From assembly GCA_003151275.1 (NCBI GenBank), contig PLXC01000138.1, positions 35,641-99,640 of the forward strand: DNA of 64,000 bases, given 5' to 3'. The notes beneath the pieces are model-generated. The model worked only from the letters and a program-made list of their open reading frames with translations, was not told the origin of the DNA and did not search any database. Source of the stretch: Candidatus Melainabacteria bacterium. Lineage in GTDB: Bacteria > Cyanobacteriota > Vampirovibrionia > Obscuribacterales > Obscuribacteraceae. Position numbers and translations under genes: made by a program. Below, piece after piece: positions 8,563-16,218 of this stretch; the first letter of the stretch is position 1, and each line of letters opens with the position of its first letter.

Positions 8563-10194
8563 TTAATGACGGAGTGGGTTTTGGGCAGTGACAGGAATTA
8601 TGTCGGTGGAGTAGGCTGAGATCAGGTGGTGCACTACCATCGGTTTGCCACCTACATGGAATACATTGACCCGATCTTCTACAAGTTTATCTGCTTTCAT
8701 TACGCGCTCGTGTTGGCGTACATGTTCGCCCCACGACTCGATCATGAATGTTTCGAAGTAGCGTTCTGGTCTGGCTAGATCGAAAAATAAATGCCATTGA
8801 TAAGCACCATCTCGTCGGCGAACTTTGCCGAGCACCGATGCGGCTTCAGTAAATTCTTTTGCTTTGGCAGGATCAATGATGTATTCGACAGTAACGAGGA
8901 CTGGACCGTGGTCGGGACTTGGCTCGTGGACTAGGCTTGGGTCCTTCCAGTGGGTTGACATGGACGTGTCGAAATTTTCCACCATCCCTAATTTATATTT
9001 CAGCGCCAAGATAAGATTCAAACACATGGTACCAGCGGCGATGACCAATGCGATCGTCAAGCCGCCTTTGGAAGAGGCGATTTGTCCCCACAATAAACTG
9101 CCAATAGCGACACTTCCCTGGAAAACTAAAATGTAGACCGACATCGCTCTGGCCCGCACCCAGGAGGGGATAGCCATTTGGGCGGCTGTGTTCATACTTG
9201 CATTAACGATGATCCAAGCCGTTCCTGCTTCAAGCATGGCAACAGAGGCAATAGCAAAGTGTCGCGACAATCCTAGTGTGACAAGTGAGACGGAGAAGAG
9301 CAGATTGCCCGCGGAATTTAGATGATCCAAACTCAGGCGTCGCCGTAAAATTGGCAGAACAAAAGCACCGACAATGCAGCCAACCCCAAAGATACTAAGC
9401 AGCAATCCATAACCAATAGAATCCAATTTGATTTGCTCGCGTCCAATTAATGGCAACAGTGCCCACATGGCCGCAGAGCAAGCAGCGAATACGGAGCTGC
9501 GGACCATTACTGAAACTAGCGCAGGTGAGTGGCGCACATATCTGACACCGGCGCGCATCGCGCCAAAGATGCGCTCACCTTGATCTGTTGGTTTGTGTTT
9601 CCACTGCGAGACAACGTAGATCACTGCTAGAAATGACAAAGCATTCAGCAGAAAAACGGCGGCTGGTCCCGCCGCTGCAACGACTAATCCACCAAGGGCA
9701 GAACCAAGTCCCCGAGAGACGTTATAGCTAAGTCCACCTAAAGCGATAGCTGGTTCAAGCTTATCTCTAGGCACCAATTCCGGTGTCGAAGCATTCCATG
9801 CAGGAGCGCTGATAGCATTGCCGATGCCGAGCATGAAGGTGAAGGTCAGAAGCCACCAGGGTCCAACGATATGAAAATAGGTTAGGCAACCCAAAGCCAA
9901 GGCTGCGACGAGCATCCAGCCCTGTCCCACGATCAACAACATACGGCGATCGACAAGATCCGCCAGTGCCCCAGCAGGCAAAGACAACATAAAAAATGGT
10001 AGATAAGTGGCGGTTTGCATCAGCGCCACCATCACTGGTGATATCGTCAATGAAGTCATTAACCATGCAGCACCTACATCCTGCATGAATGTGCCAATAT
10101 TCGAAAACGTTGAAGCTAGCCAGAGCGCACGAAACACAGGCACAGAGAGAGGTGCCCACATAGACTGGTGATTACGAACGTTCGAATCACTCAC
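8563..10194 (-). CDS. MFS exporter with C-terminal ferredoxin-like (ABM) domain
   Basis: 543 residues. Residues about 14-410 form a 12-helix major facilitator of the transmembrane secretion effector / enterobactin-exporter-like group: WLASTFSNIGTFMQDVGAAW in helix 1, the A-motif-like GALADLVDRR, and APAWNASTPELVPRD. After the last helix comes a soluble domain (about 435-520: VLVTVEYIIDPAKAKEFTEA and WHLFFDLARPERYFETFMIE) resembling antibiotic-biosynthesis-monooxygenase folds, usual for this subgroup of about 530 residues. The start is GTG 10194. The substrate is unknown. It follows sdhB by 123 bases, but a hairpin lies between. Confidence 0.85.
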   Translation of the reverse strand: MSDSNVRNHQSMWAPLSVPVFRALWLASTFSNIGTFMQDVGAAWLMTSLTISPVMVALMQTATYLPFFMLSLPAGALADLVDRRMLLIVGQGWMLVAALALGCLTYFHIVGPWWLLTFTFMLGIGNAISAPAWNASTPELVPRDKLEPAIALGGLSYNVSRGLGSALGGLVVAAAGPAAVFLLNALSFLAVIYVVSQWKHKPTDQGERIFGAMRAGVRYVRHSPALVSVMVRSSVFAACSAAMWALLPLIGREQIKLDSIGYGLLLSIFGVGCIVGAFVLPILRRRLSLDHLNSAGNLLFSVSLVTLGLSRHFAIASVAMLEAGTAWIIVNASMNTAAQMAIPSWVRARAMSVYILVFQGSVAIGSLLWGQIASSKGGLTIALVIAAGTMCLNLILALKYKLGMVENFDTSMSTHWKDPSLVHEPSPDHGPVLVTVEYIIDPAKAKEFTEAASVLGKVRRRDGAYQWHLFFDLARPERYFETFMIESWGEHVRQHERVMKADKLVEDRVNVFHVGGKPMVVHHLISAYSTDIIPVTAQNPLRH

Positions 10195-10293
10195 TGTCTA
10201 ATGTCGTCTCCTCTGCTAATCGTCACGAAACATGCGTGGTTTTCGACTGTGACGATGGTGTCTTTCCTGATCTCCTTTATTCGCGTCCGCGTA

Positions 10294-10313
10294 AAATATC
10301 GCGAGTGTCGCGA
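10294..10313 (-). terminator. Probable terminator after sdhB
   Basis: TCGCGA (10299-10304), GTG, TCGCGA (10308-10313) form a 6-bp stem starting five bases after the sdhB stop. On the minus strand it is followed by TATTTTA. The stem is short, so termination may be partial. Confidence 0.45.
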
Positions 10314-10317
10314 CTAG

Positions 10318-11052
10318 TTATTTCTTCTTGCCGAAGACAGTTTTAAAGAACTTGGCGATTGGATCATAGAACTCGTCGACCACTCGTTCCTTCAAAGGAA
10401 TGATGGCGTTATCTGTAATATGAATCGATTCAGGACAAACTTCGGTGCAGCATTTGGTGATGTTGCATAGACCGATACCAGCGTCTTCTTTCAAGAATCT
10501 GGTGCGGTCCACTGTATCCAGCGGATGCATCTCAAGCCCAGCAACTCTGACCATAAAGCGAGGTCCTAAGAAGTCCTTGCGATCGTGATCGCGGATGACG
10601 TGACAAACGTCTTGGCACAAGAAACACTCAATACATTTGCGAAATTCTTGAACGCGATCGATGTCTTCCTGGTAAAAAGTCCAATCTGCATCCTCTGCTG
10701 GAGTGAACGCTTTAATTTTCTTATTCGCCTCATAATTCCATGAGACATCGGATACTAAATCCTTGATATGCGGGAAAGACTTGATAGGCTGTACAACGAT
10801 TTCTTCGCCCTCAGCAAATTTGTCCATTCTGGATTTGCACATCAAGCTTGGACGTCCGTTCACTTCGGCGCTGCAAGATCCGCATTTCGCAGCCTTGCAA
10901 TTCCAGCGAACGGCCAAATCTGGTGAATACATCGCTTGAATGTAATGGATTGCGTCGAGCACAACCATGCCATCTTCAATGGGCACCTTGTAAGTCACGT
11001 ATTCGCCGCTATCCTTCTCTCCGCGAAATACTTTCAGCAGCGCTTCACGCAT
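10318..11052 (-). CDS. sdhB: Succinate dehydrogenase iron-sulfur subunit
   Basis: 244 residues. It carries the electron chain of complex II: a [2Fe-2S] ferredoxin domain with CKAAKCGSC...LMC (about residues 53-74), then a 4Fe-4S/3Fe-4S domain with CIECFLCQDVCHVI (about 141-154) and CNITKCCTEVCPES (about 198-211). It overlaps the sdhA stop by eight bases and has AGGAG seven bases before its ATG, which indicates translational coupling. Together with sdhA and sdhC it forms the minus-strand operon sdhC-sdhA-sdhB. The reaction is succinate oxidation to fumarate with quinone reduction, or the reverse. Confidence 0.95.
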   Translation of the reverse strand: MREALLKVFRGEKDSGEYVTYKVPIEDGMVVLDAIHYIQAMYSPDLAVRWNCKAAKCGSCSAEVNGRPSLMCKSRMDKFAEGEEIVVQPIKSFPHIKDLVSDVSWNYEANKKIKAFTPAEDADWTFYQEDIDRVQEFRKCIECFLCQDVCHVIRDHDRKDFLGPRFMVRVAGLEMHPLDTVDRTRFLKEDAGIGLCNITKCCTEVCPESIHITDNAIIPLKERVVDEFYDPIAKFFKTVFGKKK

Positions 11053-12868
11053 TTACGGGCTCCTTTTTCACAAATAGCTGTTTCAAATCAGGTGGCATTT
11101 CCGGCTTAGGAGTTAGGTCTAGCTTCATCTTCTCGCCATCTCGGGAGATGGCGGAATTGACATGACCCCAAACTTCCTCGTCGATTTCCTCATAGTCAGT
11201 ACGGCTATGAGCACCACGACTTTCCCTTCGAGAGAGCGCGCTGCGTGCAATGGCTTCTGAGCAAATCAACATGTTTCTTAAGTCACGACATAGGTGCCAT
11301 CCAGGATTGTAGGCACGTGTGCCTTTTATGCCGACGTTCTTTGCTAACTCTTTTAACTCTTCAAGTTTTTTGATGCCGACTTCTAGATCCTTCTCTTCAC
11401 GATAGATGCCAACATGAGTGCTCATAACACTATTGAGCTGTTTGGCGATATCGTAAGGATTTTTCCCGTTTGGACGATTGAAGGGCGCTTCCATCTCTTC
11501 TTGAGCTTCACGAACTTGCTCATCGGAAATTGCTGGTTGACTCGTGACCTTCTTGGCGTAATCAGCAGCCCCTGCGCCTGCGCGTTTACCGAAAACAATC
11601 AAGTCTGAAAGCGAATTTCCTCCCAATCGATTGGCACCGTGCATGCCACCACTGCATTCGCCGGCAGCAAACAATCCGGGAACGCGCGTCTCTGCTGTTT
11701 CAGCATCTACCCTAACGCCGCCCATGATGTAGTGCATCGTCGGTCCGACTTCCATCGGTCCCGCAGTGATGTCTACATCCGCTAAATCTTTGAATTGGTG
11801 ATACATTGACGGAAGTTTTTTCTTGACGCGTTCAGGATCCTGATAACTGATGTCGAGATAAACACCACCGTGCTTAGTGCCGCGACCTTCTTTTACCTCG
11901 TTGTAGATGGCTCGAGCAACGTTATCGCGTGTGGACAACTCAGGTGGCCGGCGCGCTTCTGTTGGTACCCCAGCAAGAACCGCATCAACCCATTGTTTGG
12001 CTTCTTCGTCTGTTGCAGCAAAATCATTCTTGCTCGCTTCAGGAAGATAGTCATACATGAAGCGCTTGCCTTCGCTATTGCGCAAAATGCCGCCTTCACC
12101 GCGCACACCTTCAGTAACGAGCAGACCTCGAACACCCGGTGGCCAGACCATTCCCGTCGGATGGAACTGAACAAATTCCATGTCGATCAAATCCGCACCC
12201 GCATCATATGCAAGAGCATGACCATCGCCTGTGTATTCCCAGGAATTTGAAGTAATGGAGAATGATTTTCCCACTCCGCCAGTTGCAAGCACGACAGCTT
12301 TGGCTTTGAAGAGCACGAAGCGCCCGTCTTCACGGTAGTATCCGAAGGCGCCCGCAATCCTATCTCCATCCTTTAAGAGGCGACTGACGCAGCATTCCAT
12401 ATAAACTTTGATACCCTGATGCACACCGCGATCCTGCAGGGTGCGGATCATTTCCAGACCGGTTCTATCGCCTACGTGGCACAGACGCTTGTACGTATGT
12501 CCGCCGAAAGCACGCTGAAGAATTTTTCCGTTTTTGGTCCTGTCAAAAACAGCGCCCCAACGTTCCAACTCACGAACCCGCTCTGGCGCTTCTTCTGCAT
12601 GCAACTGGGCCATACGCCAGTTGTTCAGCATTTTGCCGCCCTTCATCGTGTCTTGAAAATGGGTTTCCCAACCATCTTTTGGATCCACGTTCGCTAACGC
12701 AGCGGCGACCCCGCCTTCGGCCATAACCGTATGAGCTTTACCGAGCAGCGACTTGCATACCAAGCCGACAGAAATTCCTTGTGACGACGCTTCGATGGCG
12801 GCTCTTAATCCAGCTCCACCAGCGCCAATGACAAGAACGTCGTGCTCATGAACTTCGTAATCAGCCAT
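11045..12868 (-). CDS. sdhA: Succinate dehydrogenase flavoprotein subunit
   Basis: 607 residues, usual for the family. The FAD-binding fold begins VLVIGAGGAGLRAAIEA (12-28). His46 in AHTVMAEGG is the expected site of covalent FAD. Later come QFHPTGM and, towards the C-terminus, RLGGNSLSDLIVFGKRAG, both diagnostic of SdhA/FrdA. The ATG lies one base after the sdhC stop. This subunit holds the dicarboxylate site. The length and anchor type match the heme-free, actinobacterial-like Sdh1 class more than Escherichia coli Sdh. Confidence 0.95.
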   Translation of the reverse strand: MADYEVHEHDVLVIGAGGAGLRAAIEASSQGISVGLVCKSLLGKAHTVMAEGGVAAALANVDPKDGWETHFQDTMKGGKMLNNWRMAQLHAEEAPERVRELERWGAVFDRTKNGKILQRAFGGHTYKRLCHVGDRTGLEMIRTLQDRGVHQGIKVYMECCVSRLLKDGDRIAGAFGYYREDGRFVLFKAKAVVLATGGVGKSFSITSNSWEYTGDGHALAYDAGADLIDMEFVQFHPTGMVWPPGVRGLLVTEGVRGEGGILRNSEGKRFMYDYLPEASKNDFAATDEEAKQWVDAVLAGVPTEARRPPELSTRDNVARAIYNEVKEGRGTKHGGVYLDISYQDPERVKKKLPSMYHQFKDLADVDITAGPMEVGPTMHYIMGGVRVDAETAETRVPGLFAAGECSGGMHGANRLGGNSLSDLIVFGKRAGAGAADYAKKVTSQPAISDEQVREAQEEMEAPFNRPNGKNPYDIAKQLNSVMSTHVGIYREEKDLEVGIKKLEELKELAKNVGIKGTRAYNPGWHLCRDLRNMLICSEAIARSALSRRESRGAHSRTDYEEIDEEVWGHVNSAISRDGEKMKLDLTPKPEMPPDLKQLFVKKEPVNA

Positions 12869-12869
12869 T

Positions 12870-13643
12870 CTAGAAGAACCTCATTTCGGAAACGTAGCCC
12901 AATGAGTATGAGCGGATCAGCAGGTCAGTTAGACCGACTGAAAAGAGACTCAGCCAGGCCCAGAGCATGTGATGTTCATTGAGCTTTGTCACCAAATGCC
13001 AGATTCTGAATTGTTGTTTAGCTGATGGGCAGCTTGAAAAGCAATCCAATCTACCGCCGACGAGGTGTCGGCAGGCATGACAGCCGCCCGAGTAACCCGA
13101 TAGCAAAATCACGTTAGCGAGCATGAACAAATTGATGCCGCTTACAACAAAACCAGACGGCTGGAAAAATGCCAGAAAGACGTCATACCAGAGGAAAATC
13201 AAAACGATTGTCGCTAAATAGAAGAAGTATCTATGGGCGTTTTGAAATACAAATGGAAATTTCGTTTCGCCCGTATAGTTATGTCCGCCCATATGCCCAA
13301 TGGAGCAACCCGGTGGATCCCAGAAATAAGCTCGGTAGTATGCTTTCCGGTAGTAATAACACGTGGCTCTGAAACCAGCCGGTATCCATAGAATCAAAAT
13401 TGCAGGCGACCACTTCCACCAATCAAATGCGAACTTTGGTGAGTAGAACGGGGATAAGTACGAGCCGATCTCATAGTGACCGTTCTCGAAGACTCTATAT
13501 GTGGCGTAGACGATGAATAGAGTAAAACCGATGGCAACAAGCGCCGGTTCTATCCACCACGTATCCTTCCGTGAGGTTAAGCCTGTATGGGCTTGCGTAC
13601 AACCTGCGGCGGTCGGAGTCTCGGTCTTTGTAGTCTCTGTCAT
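12870..13643 (-). CDS. sdhC: Succinate dehydrogenase membrane anchor, large Sdh1-like type
   Basis: 257 residues with about five membrane segments (roughly 32-50, 79-98, 136-157, 165-183, 220-240). It is much longer than the heme-binding SdhC/SdhD pair and there is no second anchor gene. Distinctive blocks are YLSPFYSPKF, DPPGCSIGHMGGHNYTGE (about 109-126) and SGGCHACRHLVGGRLDCFSS (185-204). From established knowledge, mycobacterial Sdh1 has one large heme-free anchor with a membrane-embedded Rieske-type cluster. The C/H-rich block here (Cys188, His189, Cys191, His193) fits that, by inference. The operon's first gene; AAGGG precedes the ATG. Confidence 0.85.
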   Translation of the reverse strand: MTETTKTETPTAAGCTQAHTGLTSRKDTWWIEPALVAIGFTLFIVYATYRVFENGHYEIGSYLSPFYSPKFAFDWWKWSPAILILWIPAGFRATCYYYRKAYYRAYFWDPPGCSIGHMGGHNYTGETKFPFVFQNAHRYFFYLATIVLIFLWYDVFLAFFQPSGFVVSGINLFMLANVILLSGYSGGCHACRHLVGGRLDCFSSCPSAKQQFRIWHLVTKLNEHHMLWAWLSLFSVGLTDLLIRSYSLGYVSEMRFF

Positions 13644-14265
13644 TGCTTATGGACCCTTGGAATTAGGACAACTTGAAAGTTGTGCGGCGTCCCAAAAAAT
13701 CTTGTCGCAACGTGCAATCGATGACTTGCACTGTTGTGAAAGTGACCAAGGGACTCCACTTTCGGGCAGGAAAATTATAACAACTCTAGAGCCCTGTTTT
13801 TAAGGCAATTCCCCGCTTCTTATCAGGCGCTTAACTATTGGATTGGTGGAAGATTTTGGCTTGGAGCGCAAGACATTTGGCGTCCAAACCTAGTGATTGT
13901 GTCAAATGGAGCAAACTATTCAAAATTCTTTTTCCAATCCGAACGTTGTAAACAGGAGCGAGCCGCGCGTGGTGGCAGATTAGAAAACGACAATGTCCTT
14001 TGAAAAATTCGGAAGTCAAGACGAGGAACAGCTAGAAACAACTAGACGTCAACTTATTCAGAAGCCTGTGAACTGGCTTTAACAAGAAAGAAAGACTTCT
14101 TGTAAACCTCCTAAAGATTGACCTCATCACAGTGAAACCAACGTCCTACAAGGACAAAGCGAGTTGTAGCCCGGCGGCACAAACGACGGGGTTAATCAGG
14201 AATCACTTCAACTTATGTGTAAGTCTCGACGACACAACAAATCAATTCAGACGGAGACATCCAAA
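13644..14265. other. Intergenic region upstream of the sdh operon
   Basis: About 620 bases without a convincing gene. The only frame (minus, 13831-14019) codes an irregular Cys/His-rich peptide without a start signal. A weak AT-paired hairpin ACAAGAA/TTCTTGT sits near 14079-14101. The sdh promoter should lie just above 13643, and that of the 14266 gene just before it. Confidence 0.5.
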
Positions 14266-14535
14266 ATGAAACGCCAAACAGTGACAAAGATAGCCAAACG
14301 AAAGGTAAGCATTGACATGACAGTCATCCAGCGCCTTGATGAGTCGCTGCCTTTGCAGACTGAAGAATGGAATCGCGCAGAACAATTGCTCATGCAACTT
14401 ACAGAATTTGCACCAAACAGCTTAATCACGGAAGTCGTTAATGCGATCGCCGTTTATGCCGACGATCAGGCTCGCCGTGGATATATTCTTGGACAAGAAG
14501 ATCTCACCAAAGAGATGAAACAGCGGGTCGCCTAA
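14266..14535 (+). CDS. Small hypothetical protein
   Basis: 89 residues starting at ATG 14266, with GGAG at 14253-14256 (the frame is open further upstream but this start is better supported). A basic N-terminus (MKRQTVTKIAKRKVSIDMTV) leads into a helical, acidic body (LDESLPLQTEEWNRAEQLLM). I recognise no family; size and charge would suit a small regulator or adaptor. A terminator follows, so it is monocistronic. Confidence 0.6.
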   Translation: MKRQTVTKIAKRKVSIDMTVIQRLDESLPLQTEEWNRAEQLLMQLTEFAPNSLITEVVNAIAVYADDQARRGYILGQEDLTKEMKQRVA

Positions 14536-14561
14536 GCGCGTTTTTCGCTGTCGGATTTGAT

Positions 14562-14584
14562 GCCGGCAAGGATGCCGGCGCTCC
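14562..14584 (-). repeat. Dispersed GGAGCGC hairpin repeat, copy 1
   Basis: On the minus strand GGAGCGC is followed by a hairpin with stem GCCGGCA/TGCCGGC (7 bp) and loop TCCT. The surrounding 30 bases (14559-14588) match 49319-49346 in reverse orientation with one difference. Other copies are at 49377-49399 and 51069-51090. Confidence 0.75.
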
Positions 14585-14603
14585 CAGGTAAAGAGCGCTT
14601 TTT
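14578..14603 (+). terminator. Rho-independent terminator partly made of the repeat
   Basis: GCGCTC (14578-14583) pairs with GAGCGC (14593-14598) and is followed by TTTTT (14599-14603). The left arm is the invariant end of the dispersed repeat. It terminates the 14266-14535 gene. Confidence 0.6.
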
Positions 14604-14623
14604 GGAAGCGGTAATATATAGGG

Positions 14624-15151
14624 ATGATACGACAGGCGAATTCATCCTCCAGTTCCACACCGGTTTTGATTCGGGAAGCAACCGAGCAGGATCTCCCTGC
14701 TATCCGAAACATATATAACTATTTTGTCACTCGCTCAACGGCTACTTTTGCGCTTGAGGATGAGAGTGTTGATGAGCGCCTTGCTTGGTTCGTGAGCCAC
14801 TCGCAAAACGGTCTGCCAGTTCTAATCGCCGAGCTGGACGGCAGCACAGTCGGTTGGGCTAGTTTGTCCTATTACCATCAACGCTGCGCCTACAGGCAGT
14901 CTGTAGAGCCCTCTTTGTATATACATCATGAGTTTGCTGCACGCGGAATCGGTAAAGTGCTTACTGAGGCACTGATCGATGCGGCGCGGAGTCGCGATTA
15001 TCACTGTATAGTTTCACTTGTTTGCAGCGAAAACGAAGCGAGTCTAGCTGTGCTGCAAAAATATGGCTTCGCCAAAGTGGGCGAGCTGCAAGAGGTGGGC
15101 AGAAAATTCGATCGTTGGCTCAACGTGACGATTATGCAGAAGTTGCTCTAA
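14624..15151 (+). CDS. GNAT N-acetyltransferase, phosphinothricin acetyltransferase-like
   Basis: 175 residues. A GNAT domain starts at about residue 14 (VLIREATEQDLPAIRNIYNY, typical of the Pat/Bar/MnaT group). It continues with FVTRSTATFALEDESVDERL and the acetyl-CoA pyrophosphate loop region SLYIHHEFAARGIGKVLTEA (R/Q-x-x-G-x-G/A motif at ARGIGK), and ends in the subgroup signature LQKYGFAKVGELQEVGRKFD. Members acetylate the amino groups of phosphinothricin, methionine sulfoximine or similar amino acids; which one is not predictable. The hydrolase gene follows after 19 bases, so the two may be co-transcribed. Confidence 0.9.
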   Translation: MIRQANSSSSSTPVLIREATEQDLPAIRNIYNYFVTRSTATFALEDESVDERLAWFVSHSQNGLPVLIAELDGSTVGWASLSYYHQRCAYRQSVEPSLYIHHEFAARGIGKVLTEALIDAARSRDYHCIVSLVCSENEASLAVLQKYGFAKVGELQEVGRKFDRWLNVTIMQKLL

Positions 15152-15170
15152 TGCAGAAGAGTCGGGAGGC

Positions 15171-16013
15171 ATGGGTTCGATCACAACTGGCTTAATTACC
15201 CTGCTTGCCGGCGCAACACTATATGTGGTGCTGTCGCCGCGCTTCAATTACCGGCTTTATCGGTGGCTGATTTTTCACCCGTATCCGTACGAACCAGGCA
15301 CAGAATCGCCACCGCGCCTCGACAACTCAGAAGTAGACGAAGTATTTATATCGCTTCGCTCCGGTAAAAAGATACATGGATGGTATTACAGAGTAGCCAA
15401 TGCGGCCAAAGTAATTCTGTTTAGCCACGGCAATGCCGGTAATTTAAGTTCTCGCAACTCAATTTTGAATTTGCTCACTAAGACTGGCGCTTCGGTGTTT
15501 ATTTACGATTACGAAGGCTTTGGAAAAAGTGAGGGACTTCCGACCATCGACGGCATTTGCGAGAACGGACTGGTGGCATTTGACTATCTTGTCGAAAAAG
15601 AAGGCGTCAAACCGACTGACATCATAGTTTACGGAGAATCACTGGGGACCGGAGTGGCCATGTATTTGTCAGCGAAACGAAAAGTCGGAGGCGTCATTCT
15701 CCAGTCCGGTTTCTCTTCACTGCGAAAGATTGCTCATGAAATTTTTCCGACCCTGAAAGCGTTTCCAGCTTTCTTATTTCCGACACAACAACTTGATACT
15801 TTAGCCTTAGCTAAACAGCCCCATCCTCCCCTGTTAATCATTCACGGCGTGCATGATCAAGTAGTGCCATATTCCCACGCAGAACGTTTATATAAAGAAG
15901 CAATTGAACCAAAACAGTTGTTGACATTGCCGCATTCAGCCCACAGCGACATTTGCAACACAGCCCCAGACGAATTCTTGCACACCGTGATCGACTTCAT
16001 GGCCCGATGTTGA
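15171..16013 (+). CDS. Membrane-anchored alpha/beta hydrolase (BEM46/ABHD13-17-like)
   Basis: 280 residues with an N-terminal hydrophobic anchor (about 3-22). The hydrolase core shows the oxyanion region LFSHGNAGNLSSRN, the strand YDYEGFGKSEG, the nucleophile elbow VYGESLGTG, an Asp in IHGVHDQVVP and the catalytic His in LPHSAHSD near the C-terminus. This matches the alpha/beta hydrolases often annotated as BEM46-like or serine aminopeptidase S33; actual substrates are lipids or thioesters in studied relatives. GGGAGG lies only one base before ATG 15171, so the true start could be a little downstream. Confidence 0.85.
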   Translation: MGSITTGLITLLAGATLYVVLSPRFNYRLYRWLIFHPYPYEPGTESPPRLDNSEVDEVFISLRSGKKIHGWYYRVANAAKVILFSHGNAGNLSSRNSILNLLTKTGASVFIYDYEGFGKSEGLPTIDGICENGLVAFDYLVEKEGVKPTDIIVYGESLGTGVAMYLSAKRKVGGVILQSGFSSLRKIAHEIFPTLKAFPAFLFPTQQLDTLALAKQPHPPLLIIHGVHDQVVPYSHAERLYKEAIEPKQLLTLPHSAHSDICNTAPDEFLHTVIDFMARC

Positions 16014-16218
16014 TCCGGCCGGTTTCGGATTAGTTTCAGGCGAACAAATTCAAAAGCGACATGCACGTGTCAATGACAAGCTGTTACCAACTTGTTAACA
16101 ACTCTGAGTTAACTTAGTCTCCTTGAAGCCGACTCGATCTTACCAAGTCCCTATCCAATACCCTCTTAAACATGCGGCCGCCTCTCTTTAAGCCGCGCAT
16201 CTCAAATTGGAGACGCAC

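Noticed and set aside
8125..8619. 164-codon frame opposite the RMD1/DUF155-like gene
   Set aside because: It is the complement of a well-supported gene. The product has irregular composition (many Cys, Trp, Arg) and no start signal.
9767..10159. 130-codon frame inside the MFS exporter gene
   Set aside because: Shifted-frame shadow of the transporter; Cys/Arg/His-rich with no domain.
13831..14019. 62-codon frame upstream of sdhC
   Set aside because: No ribosome binding site and irregular composition; left as intergenic.
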